Below, piece by piece: positions 55,700 to 63,150 of a DNA stretch of 64,000 nt; position 1 is the first letter of the stretch; every line of letters begins with the position of its first letter. The notes below the pieces were generated by a model. That model saw only the letters and a program-made list of their open reading frames with translations, did not search any database and was not told the DNA's origin. The stretch comes from Streptomyces sp. NBC_00286 (GTDB lineage Bacteria; Actinomycetota; Actinomycetes; Streptomycetales; Streptomycetaceae). The position numbers were made by a program, and so were the translations under genes. The stretch covers positions 7,469,001-7,533,000 of the forward strand of contig NZ_CP108054.1 in NCBI RefSeq assembly GCF_036173125.1, written 5' to 3'.

Positions 55700-56593
55700 T
55701 CAGGTCAACAGCTCGGCCAGGCGGCGCCATTCGGGGCGCGGGAGGGCAAAGCCGTCCTGGTCGGTGACCACTTGGAAGGCCACATGGTCCGCGCCCGCAG
55801 CGTAAAAGGCGTCGATACGCTCGCGGATGCGGTCGTCGTCGCCCCAGGCGAAGAGCGCGTCGATCAGTCGGTCACTGCCGCCGTTCGCGAAGTCGTCCTC
55901 GGTGAAGCCGAACCGCAGGAAGCTGTTGGTGTAGTTCGGCAGGGTGAGATACATGGCGAGAGCGCCGCGGGCGAGCGAGCGTGCGCGGTCCGGGTCTGTC
56001 TCCAGGACGACCTTCAACTCCGGTGCGAGCAGCGGTACTTCGCCGAGGATCTCGCGGGCGTCCGCGGTGTGCTCGGGAGTGACCAGGTACGGGTGCGAGC
56101 CGGCGGCGCGATCGCCGGACAGCTTCAGCATCTTGGGGCCGAGGGCGGCCAGGACCCGGCGCTCGGCGGGCACTCCGGCGGCGTCCAAGGCGTCCAGATA
56201 GCTGACCATGGACGCATACGGGCGCCGGTACTGGTCCGCCAGCTTGGCGTGACTCACCCCGAGGCCCAGCAGGAACCGGCCGGGGTGAGCCGCGTCCAGC
56301 TCGGCGAACCGCGCGGCGGTATCGGCGGCCTCGTACTGCCAGATGCTCTGGATGCCGGTCGCCACGGTCAGCTGCGAGGTCGCCTCGATGAGCGGCACGG
56401 CGTGCTGCGCCGCGCTGTTGCCGCCCAACCAGGCGGCGCCGAAGCCGAGTTGTTCGAGTTCGGCGGCGGACTCGGCGATCTCGCTCCGCTGTGCCGGGTC
56501 CTCCGAACGCAGTCCGGGACTCCAAATGCCGTACCGCCCGACCGCCTCCTTGGGTGAACTGCTGCGAACCTCAGTCGTGACGCTGTCCGTCAT
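55700..56593 (-). CDS. LLM-class F420-dependent oxidoreductase
   Basis: 297 residues, luciferase-like TIM barrel (RYGIWSPGLRSEDPAQRSEI, LGFGAAWLGGNSAAQ, PGRFLLGLGVSHAKLADQYR). The sequence fits the TIGR03620-type F420-dependent group. Substrate unknown. The ATG at 56593 opens the conserved part; the longer frame to 56779 runs through the repeat region and is not conserved. Single gene, divergently separated from cstA region by about 390 bases. Confidence 0.88.
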   Translation of the reverse strand: MTDSVTTEVRSSSPKEAVGRYGIWSPGLRSEDPAQRSEIAESAAELEQLGFGAAWLGGNSAAQHAVPLIEATSQLTVATGIQSIWQYEAADTAARFAELDAAHPGRFLLGLGVSHAKLADQYRRPYASMVSYLDALDAAGVPAERRVLAALGPKMLKLSGDRAAGSHPYLVTPEHTADAREILGEVPLLAPELKVVLETDPDRARSLARGALAMYLTLPNYTNSFLRFGFTEDDFANGGSDRLIDALFAWGDDDRIRERIDAFYAAGADHVAFQVVTDQDGFALPRPEWRRLAELLT

Positions 56594-56722
56594 CGGCTCC
56601 GACTCCCTTGAACGCTGTGCACTGTCGTACGTGTCGTACGAACCTGTCGCAGCGGCCCCAACCGGCGGCTCCTTCTGGATATTCCGTTGACCGGAGGCAT
56701 GCGGGGCGCTCCGCTTGAAGGG

Positions 56723-56930
56723 GCGGTTCGTATCTGCGGGTTCGTTGTGGCTGATCGCGCCCGCGCGGCGGAGCCGCAAATCGATACAGCCCCGCGCCCC
56801 TATCGGGGCCTGCGGCCCCTCAAGCGGCCGCGGTTCGTATCTGCGGGTGCGTCGTGGCTTGTCGCGCCCGCGCGGCGGAGCCGCAAATCGATACAGCCCC
56901 GCGCCCCTGAGAGGCCTGCGGCCTCCCTAG
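56723..56930. repeat. two tandem copies of a 107-bp Streptomyces-type intergenic repeat
   Basis: Copies begin with GCGGTTCGTATCTGCGGG at 56723 and 56830, period 107 bases. The core (GCCCGCGCGGCGGAGCCGCA, ATCGATACAGCCCCGCGCCC) is identical in both. Units end in variable GGCCTGCGGCC hairpins. The rest of 56594-56981 has no gene. Confidence 0.85.
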
Positions 56931-56981
56931 CTAGGGGCGCGGGGCGCCCCCAGAGGGCACTTTCGGCGTCTCCGCGGTGCG

Positions 56982-57194
56982 TCAACAGCAGCGGCTCTGT
57001 GGATGGTTCTCCCGGTGGTGGGTCCGCAGGACCTCGTACTCCCGTCGGCTGGGTAGCGGAGCGTCCGGGTGCCGGCGTCGGTGGTGTGCGCAGTAGCGGT
57101 CGTACTCCGCTTCGCCCGTCAGCTCGCGCAGATACCAGCGGATCCAGCGCACGCCCCTGGTCCAGTGCCGGACGTTCATGGACGGCAGGCTCAT
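56982..57194 (-). CDS. YbdD/YjiX-family small protein, CstA partner
   Basis: 70 residues with the family core (WIRWYLRELTGEAEYDRYC, HHRRRHPDAPLPSRREY). The ATG overlaps the cstA stop by four bases (ATGA), so the two are translated together. The family accompanies CstA/BtsT peptide or pyruvate importers throughout bacteria; its mechanism is not settled. The C-terminus ends in Cys-Cys. Confidence 0.9.
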   Translation of the reverse strand: MSLPSMNVRHWTRGVRWIRWYLRELTGEAEYDRYCAHHRRRHPDAPLPSRREYEVLRTHHRENHPQSRCC

Positions 57195-59368
57195 GTACGG
57201 GCTCCCACCAGCGGTTCGTCCGCCTGCTCGGGGACGTCGATGCGGGACTCGACGTACGGGGCCTCCGTCGTCGGGAGCGAACCGGGCGCGCGGATGGCCC
57301 GTACGCACACCACCGCCGCGTTGACGATCACCACGGCGACCAGGAGCAGGAACAGGGCGATCAGGACGCCGTCGACCGTGGAGTTGGTGACCACGGTGTG
57401 CATGTCGTCGAGGTTCTTGGCGGGCGCGATGACCTCGCCGGCGTCGATGCCGTCGGCGTACCGGTCGCGCTGGGCGAAGAAACCGATGCGCGGGTCGTCG
57501 GAGAAGATCTTCTGCCAGCCGGCGGTGAAGGTGACCGCGACCACCCAGGCCAGCGGGACCGCGGTGACCCAGGCCCAGCGCAGCCGCCCGGACTTGATCA
57601 GCACGGTGGTGCAGACGGTGAGGGCGATGGCGGCGAGCAGCTGGTTGGCGATGCCGAAGAGCGGGAAGAGCTGGTTGATTCCGCCGAGGGGGTCGGTGGC
57701 GCCGGTGTAGAGGAAGTAGCCCCAGGCGGCCACGACGAGTCCGCTGCACAGCCAGATCCCGGGCTTCCAGGTGACCCGGCCGATCGGCTTCCAGACGTTG
57801 CCGAGCATGTCCTGGAGCATGAAGCGCCCGACACGGGTGCCCGCGTCGACCGTCGTCAGGATGAACAGCGCCTCGAACATGATCGCGAAGTGGTACCAGA
57901 AGGCCTTCATGCTCGCCCCGCCGAACACCCCGGAGAAGATCTCCGACATACCCACCGCGAGGGTCGGCGCACCACCGGTACGGGCGATGAGCGTCTGCTC
58001 CTCCACGGCCTTCGCCGCCTGGGTGAGCTGGTCGGGGGTGATGCTGAAGCCGAGGCCCGCGACCGCCTGCGAGGCGGACTCGGGGGTCGTACCGAGGAGC
58101 CCGGCGGGTGCGTTCATCGCGTAGTACAGGCCCGGTTCGAGGGTGGCCGCGGCGATCAACGCCATGATCGCGACGAACGACTCCATCAGCATGGCGCCGT
58201 AGCCGATCATCCGGACCTGCGACTCCTTCTGGATCAGCTTCGGAGTCGTACCGGAGGCGACCAGCGCATGGAAACCGGACAGCGCGCCGCAGGCGATGGT
58301 GATGAACAGGAAGGGGAAGAGGGAGCCCGCGAAGACCGGGCCCGCGCCCGAGGAGGCGAAGTCGCTGACCGCCTCCGCACGCATGACGGGCGCGGCCACG
58401 ACGACTCCGACCGCGAGCAGCGCGATGGTGCCGATCTTCATGAAGGTGGAGAGGTAGTCGCGGGGCGCGAGCAGCATCCATACGGGGAGTACGGAGGCGA
58501 CGAAGCCGTATCCGACCAGGCAGAACACCAGGGTCGTCGGGCTCAGCGTGAAGGTGTCGGCCAGCGAGGAGTCCTGGATCCAGCTGCCGCCGATGATCGC
58601 GAGCAGCAGCAGCGCCACACCGATCAGGCTGGTCTCGACGACGCGGCCCGGCCGGATCCGGTGCAGCCAGAAGCCCATGAACAGGGCGATCGGGATGGTC
58701 ATGGCGACCGAGAACGTGCCCCAGGGGGAGTGGGCGAGGGCGTTGACGACGACGAGGGCCAGCACACCGAGCAGGATGATCATGATGGCGAAGACCGCGA
58801 TCAGGGCAGCCGCCCCGCCCGCCCGGCCGATCTCGTCACGGGCCATCTGCCCGAGCGACTTCCCGTCCCGCCGCATCGACAGGAACAGCACCACCATGTC
58901 CTGCACCGCCCCGGCGAAGATCACGCCGGCCACGATCCAGATCGTGCCGGGCAGATACCCCATCTGCGCCGCGAGTACGGGCCCCACCAGCGGCCCCGCC
59001 CCCGCGATCGCCGCGAAGTGGTGGCCGAGCAGCACCCGGCGATCGGTGGGCTGGAAGTCGACGCCGTCCTCCAGGCGTTCGGCGGGAGTGGCCCGCCGGT
59101 CGTCCGGCTTCAGTACGCGCCGGGCGACGAAGCGGCTGTAGAAGCGGTACGCGATGGCGTACGAGCCGAGGGCGGCCAGTACCAGCCAGACCGCGGAGAT
59201 CTCCTCGCCCCTGGAGAGCGCGAGGACACCCCAGCAGACGGCGCCGACCAGGGCGACTGCGGTCCACAGGAGGATGGACCGAGGGGTCATACGGGGCCGG
59301 GCGGACCCGGAGGGGGGCGGGCTTTCCGGTGCCGGGGGAGCGGATTCGGGCATGGCTGACGTAGGCAT
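57191..59368 (-). CDS. cstA: carbon starvation protein CstA, peptide/pyruvate transporter
   Basis: 725 residues, with a Pro/Ser-rich N-terminus and about 16 membrane helices. Family signatures include GHHFAAIAGAGPLVGPVLAA, VGYGFVASVLPVWMLLAPRD and GFHALVASGTTPKLI. It imports peptides or pyruvate during carbon starvation. The ATG at 59368 follows AGGAG. Its small partner overlaps its stop. Three 23-base repeats lie just upstream (59398-59468) and could be regulatory. Confidence 0.95.
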   Translation of the reverse strand: MPTSAMPESAPPAPESPPPSGSARPRMTPRSILLWTAVALVGAVCWGVLALSRGEEISAVWLVLAALGSYAIAYRFYSRFVARRVLKPDDRRATPAERLEDGVDFQPTDRRVLLGHHFAAIAGAGPLVGPVLAAQMGYLPGTIWIVAGVIFAGAVQDMVVLFLSMRRDGKSLGQMARDEIGRAGGAAALIAVFAIMIILLGVLALVVVNALAHSPWGTFSVAMTIPIALFMGFWLHRIRPGRVVETSLIGVALLLLAIIGGSWIQDSSLADTFTLSPTTLVFCLVGYGFVASVLPVWMLLAPRDYLSTFMKIGTIALLAVGVVVAAPVMRAEAVSDFASSGAGPVFAGSLFPFLFITIACGALSGFHALVASGTTPKLIQKESQVRMIGYGAMLMESFVAIMALIAAATLEPGLYYAMNAPAGLLGTTPESASQAVAGLGFSITPDQLTQAAKAVEEQTLIARTGGAPTLAVGMSEIFSGVFGGASMKAFWYHFAIMFEALFILTTVDAGTRVGRFMLQDMLGNVWKPIGRVTWKPGIWLCSGLVVAAWGYFLYTGATDPLGGINQLFPLFGIANQLLAAIALTVCTTVLIKSGRLRWAWVTAVPLAWVVAVTFTAGWQKIFSDDPRIGFFAQRDRYADGIDAGEVIAPAKNLDDMHTVVTNSTVDGVLIALFLLLVAVVIVNAAVVCVRAIRAPGSLPTTEAPYVESRIDVPEQADEPLVGART

Positions 59369-59397
59369 GGCGGCTCCTGGCCTTGGTGCTGGGTGAT

Positions 59398-59468
59398 GTG
59401 TGCGGCGCTACTCAGTGGTGGTGTGCGGCGCTACTGGGAGGTGGTGTGCGGTGCTGAGTGGGCGGTGG
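59398..59468 (-). repeat. three 23-bp tandem repeats upstream of cstA
   Basis: Units beginning GTGTGCGGCGCTACT (59398), GTGTGCGGCGCTACT (59421) and GTGTGCGGTGCTGAG (59444) follow one another with a 23-base period. They occupy the cstA upstream region between the DUF3311 stop and the cstA start. Confidence 0.75.
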
Positions 59469-59546
59469 TGCCGGGCGGTACGCGGCGGGTCTTGTGGGGC
59501 GGCGCGTTGTGCTCGCGGTGGCGGGCGGTAGGTGGCGGGAAGCGGC

Positions 59547-59822
59547 TCAGGGATCGGGCCGGTCGTGCAGTTCGCGCAGGTCGGGCCCGTCTGGGCGGTC
59601 GGATCGGTCGTGCCTGGTCAGTGCGTACGCGGCGAGCAGGCACAGTCCGCACCCCGGCACCCAGGCGAGCTGGTACCAGTAGAAGAACGGCGTCCCCGCG
59701 ATCCGCGGTTCGGCACCGGCGTACCAGGGCACCCACAGCAGTCCGGCGGCGGGCGCGAGAAGCAGTACGGCGATCGCGAAGCGCCGCAGCCGTTGATGGC
59801 CAGTGCTGCCGGTCGATGCCAT
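59547..59822 (-). CDS. DUF3311 small membrane protein
   Basis: 91 residues with two hydrophobic helices (LRRFAIAVLLLAPAAGLLWV, WYQLAWVPGCGLCLLAAYAL) around the DUF3311 motif PFFYWYQLAW. DUF3311 proteins usually precede and assist monocarboxylate symporters of the SSS family, often on the same strand. Here the symporter gene is divergent. ATG 59822 after GAGGAG. Confidence 0.85.
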   Translation of the reverse strand: MASTGSTGHQRLRRFAIAVLLLAPAAGLLWVPWYAGAEPRIAGTPFFYWYQLAWVPGCGLCLLAAYALTRHDRSDRPDGPDLRELHDRPDP

Positions 59823-59895
59823 GACCTGCGCTCCTCTCCCCTTGCCTCTCCCGATCGCGGTCGGTCTGTGCAAGAGTTGCCCACCCGCCGGAAGT

Positions 59896-59952
59896 GGTTG
59901 ACAGGGAATTTCCAGAAGATTTCCCGCCGGTTTTCCGAAACCCGTGTCAACC
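59896..59952. promoter_or_regulatory. nested inverted repeat between DUF3311 and symporter genes
   Basis: GGTTGACA (59896-59903) and TGTCAACC (59945-59952) form an 8-bp inverted repeat with a 41-base interior. Inside are GGGAATTTCC and GATTTCCC. The divergent promoters of the two genes probably lie here. A role as a regulator-binding site is inference. Confidence 0.45.
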
Positions 59953-59991
59953 GGACCGCACGCCCGCGCAACTCTCCGGCAAGGGCTCGGG

Positions 59992-60020
59992 CCATGGCCT
60001 GTCCGGCGGACAGGCCATGG
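59992..60020. promoter_or_regulatory. perfect 13-bp inverted repeat before the symporter start
   Basis: CCATGGCCTGTCC, a GGC spacer, then GGACAGGCCATGG. It ends 29 bases before the symporter ATG. It could be an operator or a 5' leader hairpin that affects translation or transcript stability. Confidence 0.65.
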
Positions 60021-60049
60021 GACCTCAGGCACACCAAGGACGGTGACCC

Positions 60050-61612
60050 ATGGCGGACAGCGCCATGACCGCGACGTTCCTCGCCGTGACCGGCGGGGCG
60101 TCGCTGCTCGCCGTCACCGCGCGCCGGCTCCGTCCCAGCGATCGCCTGCCGTCCCTTGAGGGCTGGGCGCTGGCCGACCGGAGCCTCGGCCCCGTCTGGA
60201 CGTGGATGCTGCTCGGCGGCACGATCTTCACCGCGTACACCTTCACCGCCGTACCGGGACTGGCATACGGAAACGGGGCGCCCGCCTTCTTCGCCGTGCC
60301 GTACACGGTGATCGTCTGTCCGCTCGCCTTCGTCCTGCTGACCCGGCTGTGGGCGGTGGCCCGCCGGCACGGCTACATCACCGTCGGCGACTTCGTGCGC
60401 GGCCGGTACGGTTCGGCGCCGCTCGCCCTGGTGGTGGCGCTGACCGGGATCCTCGCGACGATGCCCTATCTCGCGCTGCAACTGCTGGGCATACGGGCCG
60501 TACTCACCGCCGGAGGCGTCTACCCGCGGGGCGCGAGCGGCGACCTGGTGCTGATCGCGCTGTTCGCGGGGCTCGCGGTGGCGACGTACCGGCACGGGCT
60601 GCGGGCGCCGACCGTCATCTCCGCGTTCAAGGCGGTGGCCGTCTTCGTCTCGCTCACCGCCGTGTGCTGGCTGGTCCTCGCCCGGCTCGGCGGACCCGGC
60701 GCGGTCTTCGACGGTGCGGCACAACGGCTCGGCGGCACCGGCGTCGCCGACTCCGCCCTGCTCCTTTCCCCCGAGCAACAGCCCGCCTACGCCACGCTCG
60801 CTCTCGGCTCAGCGCTGGCCCTGCTGATGTACCCGCACGTGCTCACCGCCTCCTTCGCCGCCGACAGCCCGCGCACCCTGCGCAAGGTCTCCGTGGCACT
60901 GCCCGCCTGGACGGGACTGCTCGCCCTCTTCGGCCTCCTCGGCATCGCGGCACTCGCCGCCGGGGTACGGGCACCCGAGGGCGGCGCCGAGACCGCCGTA
61001 CCGATGCTGGTCGACCGGCTGATGCCGGGCCCGCTCGCCGGACTCGTCTTCGGGGCGATCACCGTGGGCGCGCTGGTACCGGCGGCCGTCATGTCGATCG
61101 CGGCCGCCACCTGCTTCGTACGCAATGTGTACGTCGAGTACGTCCACCCCACCGCCACCCCCAAACGACAGGTCCGCATCGCCAAGGCGGTCTCGCTCAC
61201 CGCGAAGGTCGGCGCGGTCGCGTTCGTGTTCGGGCTGCGCGACCAGGACGCCATCAATCTCCAACTCCTCGGCGGCGTATGGATCCTGCAGATCTTCCCG
61301 GCGGTCGCCATAGGGCTCTTCACGGGCCGACTGCATCCCCGGGCGCTGCTCGCCGGGTGGGCCGTGGGCATGGCGGCGGGCACGTTCCTGGTGGTCCGCG
61401 AAGGGTTCTCGTCCATCGTTCCGTTCGGCGGCGGCGACCAGCCGCTGGAGATCTACGCCGGGCTCGTCGCCCTGCTGCTCAACCTGACCGTCGCGGTGGC
61501 CGGCACCGCGGCCCTCGAACGCTTCGGCGTCCCGCGGGGCGCCGACCTCACCGACCTACCGTCCCGCCTGACCGTCAGGCGGCGCCCCGAGACGGGAGCG
61601 AGCAACCCGTGA
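60050..61612 (+). CDS. sodium:solute symporter (SSS family, monocarboxylate-type)
   Basis: 520 residues with about 13 membrane helices. SSS features include the early helix pair (WTWMLLGGTIFTAYTFTAVP), the GYITVGDFVRGRYG region, and a LQLLGIRAVL segment. Likely imports a short-chain monocarboxylate with Na+. ATG 60050 after GGACGGTGA; ATG 60065 is a near alternative. Its stop overlaps the sigma factor's GTG (GTGA), an unusual link between a transporter and a sigma factor. Confidence 0.92.
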   Translation: MADSAMTATFLAVTGGASLLAVTARRLRPSDRLPSLEGWALADRSLGPVWTWMLLGGTIFTAYTFTAVPGLAYGNGAPAFFAVPYTVIVCPLAFVLLTRLWAVARRHGYITVGDFVRGRYGSAPLALVVALTGILATMPYLALQLLGIRAVLTAGGVYPRGASGDLVLIALFAGLAVATYRHGLRAPTVISAFKAVAVFVSLTAVCWLVLARLGGPGAVFDGAAQRLGGTGVADSALLLSPEQQPAYATLALGSALALLMYPHVLTASFAADSPRTLRKVSVALPAWTGLLALFGLLGIAALAAGVRAPEGGAETAVPMLVDRLMPGPLAGLVFGAITVGALVPAAVMSIAAATCFVRNVYVEYVHPTATPKRQVRIAKAVSLTAKVGAVAFVFGLRDQDAINLQLLGGVWILQIFPAVAIGLFTGRLHPRALLAGWAVGMAAGTFLVVREGFSSIVPFGGGDQPLEIYAGLVALLLNLTVAVAGTAALERFGVPRGADLTDLPSRLTVRRRPETGASNP

Positions 61613-62349
61613 GACGCAGACAGCACACGCGACTGCCGGCGCCGCAGGCCGCTCCGGCCGCCGTCACCGATCCCCGTATCCCAGGGCCGGCCGACACCGA
61701 CCACTTCCCGCGGCCGGCCGACACCGATCGCATCCCGCGGCCCGCCGACGCCGATCGCTACCCGCGGCCCGTCGCCGGCGGCGCGACGGCGACGTCCCCG
61801 CCGGCCGGTGCCCCGACCGGAGACGAGGTGCTGTCCCCACCCGTGAGCGATCCGGCCGACATCGAGCGGGAGGCCGCCCTGGCCCGCCTCTTCGAGCTGC
61901 ACTACGCCTCGATGCTGCGGCTGGCCGTCCTCCTCGGCGCGGACGACCCGGAGAACGTGGTGGCCGAGGCGTACTACCAGATCTACCGCAAGTGGCGCCG
62001 CCTCAGAGACGCCGAGGCGGCCGAGGCGTATCTGCGCTCCACGGTCTGCAATCTGACCCGGATGCGCATCCGCCACCTCCAGGTCGCCCGCAAGCACGTC
62101 CAGCAGCCGCCGAGCGAGGTCGTCGCCTCCGCGGAGAGCACGGCGCTGCTCCGAGACGACCAGCGCGTACTGATCGACGCCCTGCAGCAACTGCCCGCCC
62201 GGCAGCGGGAAGCGCTGGTGCTGCGGCACTGGCTCGGTCTGAAGGAGAGTGAGATAGCCGCCGCGATGGGAATCTCCGCCGGATCGGTGAAGACGCACAC
62301 GTCGCGCGGTATCGCCGCCCTGACCCAGGCGATGGAGGCCCGGCGATGA
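61609..62349 (+). CDS. SigE-family RNA polymerase sigma factor with Pro-rich repeat N-terminus
   Basis: 246 residues. Residues about 20-60 are a Pro/Ala/Asp tandem repeat (PRPADTDR type). Sigma region 2 spans about 85-155 (AEAYYQIYRKWRRLRDAEAA), and region 4 about 180-245 (LPARQREALVLRHWLGLKES, ISAGSVKTHTSRGIAAL). This architecture is a small sigma-70 of the SigE family. GTG start overlaps the symporter stop. Its own stop overlaps the next small membrane-protein gene, which may be its anti-sigma factor. Confidence 0.92.
   Translation: MRRRQHTRLPAPQAAPAAVTDPRIPGPADTDHFPRPADTDRIPRPADADRYPRPVAGGATATSPPAGAPTGDEVLSPPVSDPADIEREAALARLFELHYASMLRLAVLLGADDPENVVAEAYYQIYRKWRRLRDAEAAEAYLRSTVCNLTRMRIRHLQVARKHVQQPPSEVVASAESTALLRDDQRVLIDALQQLPARQREALVLRHWLGLKESEIAAAMGISAGSVKTHTSRGIAALTQAMEARR
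61687..61767 (+). repeat. three 27-bp in-frame repeats in the sigma factor gene
   Basis: Units at 61687-61713, 61714-61740 and 61741-61767 each encode nine residues (PADTDHFPR type). They form the N-terminal linker and could change in number by slippage without breaking the frame. Confidence 0.85.
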
Positions 62350-62636
62350 ACGAAGTGGACCGTAACGAAGTGGATCGTACGGAGCAGGCGCTGCGCGAAG
62401 CGCTCGGAACGCTCGCCGGCGGTGTCCAGGCCGCCCCTGACGCCTACCGCACAGCCCGCGGCGACTGGCTCCGCCGCGAACGCCGCCGCCGCGTGGTCCT
62501 GGCCGTTCTGATCGCGGTGGTCTTCGCCCTCGCCACCCTGATCGGCCTCTGGGTCCTGAACCAGGCCCCGTCGGACCCAAGCGTGATCTTTTCCTACGGG
62601 GTGAGTGCGCCTCCGGCGGGGGCGGGTTGGAGGTGA
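62346..62636 (+). CDS. small single-pass membrane protein, possible anti-sigma factor
   Basis: 96 residues: an N-terminal charged region (EQALREALGTLAGGVQAAPD), a basic stretch, one hydrophobic helix (VVLAVLIAVVFALATLIGLW) and a short outer tail. The ATG overlaps the sigma gene stop (ATGA). The topology and coupling match anti-sigma factors of ECF-like sigma proteins, but no zinc motif is present. Function is inferred from context. Confidence 0.75.
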   Translation: MNEVDRNEVDRTEQALREALGTLAGGVQAAPDAYRTARGDWLRRERRRRVVLAVLIAVVFALATLIGLWVLNQAPSDPSVIFSYGVSAPPAGAGWR

Positions 62637-62736
62637 CGGTGGCCGGGGCGGCGTACTGATGGCTCGGCCCCCCGGCCGTCGGCCTTGTCCTCAAGCCGGC
62701 CATCGCCGCGCGGACGCGCATGGCACCCTGACCGCC

Positions 62737-63102
62737 ATGAGCGATCACGACGCGACGGCGACACCAGCCACGTACGACGACATGTGGGACACGGTGGGCC
62801 GCCTCCAGGAGTGGCTCGTACGGGCCCAACCCGCGCGTCCCCCTCAAGAGGCCCTGCTCCTGCGGATGTTGAAGCTCTCCGAGGAGGTCGGTGAGGTCGC
62901 CGAGGCGGTCATCGGCGCCACCGGGCAGAACCCGCGCAAGGGTACGAGCCACACCTGGGACGACGTCCAGTCGGAGCTGTGCGACGTGATCATCACGGCC
63001 GCCGTCGCCCTGCGCACGCTGACACCCGACGCTCGTGAGGTGTTCACGAGCCACTTGGAGCAGGTGCGGAAGCGTTCGCTCGGCCCGGGTCAGCTCTCCT
63101 GA
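62737..63102 (+). CDS. MazG-like nucleotide pyrophosphohydrolase
   Basis: 121 residues. The MazG-type metal site is visible: KLSEEVGEVAEAVIG with the ExxE pattern and, after a gap, SELCDVIITAAVAL with the E/D pair. Such small enzymes hydrolyse nucleoside triphosphates or related molecules. ATG 62737 opens the family sequence; a GTG upstream at 62605 overlaps the preceding gene and is not conserved. Its stop lies inside the tandem repeat at 63099-63149. Confidence 0.88.
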   Translation: MSDHDATATPATYDDMWDTVGRLQEWLVRAQPARPPQEALLLRMLKLSEEVGEVAEAVIGATGQNPRKGTSHTWDDVQSELCDVIITAAVALRTLTPDAREVFTSHLEQVRKRSLGPGQLS

Positions 63103-63149
63103 CGTCGGTCAGGTCCCCTGACGTCGGTCAGTTCCCCCTGACGTCCGCC
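63099..63149. repeat. short tandem repeat between MazG-like gene and lpdA
   Basis: CTGACGTCGGTCAGGTCCC is followed by CTGACGTCGGTCAGTTCCCC and a partial third unit CTGACGTCCGCC. The first copy contains the MazG-like gene's stop codon. It fills most of the gap to the convergent lpdA. Confidence 0.75.
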
Positions 63150-63150
63150 C

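Noticed and set aside
56687..59359. An 890-codon open frame antisense to cstA
   Set aside because: Polar low-complexity translation opposite a well-supported membrane protein.
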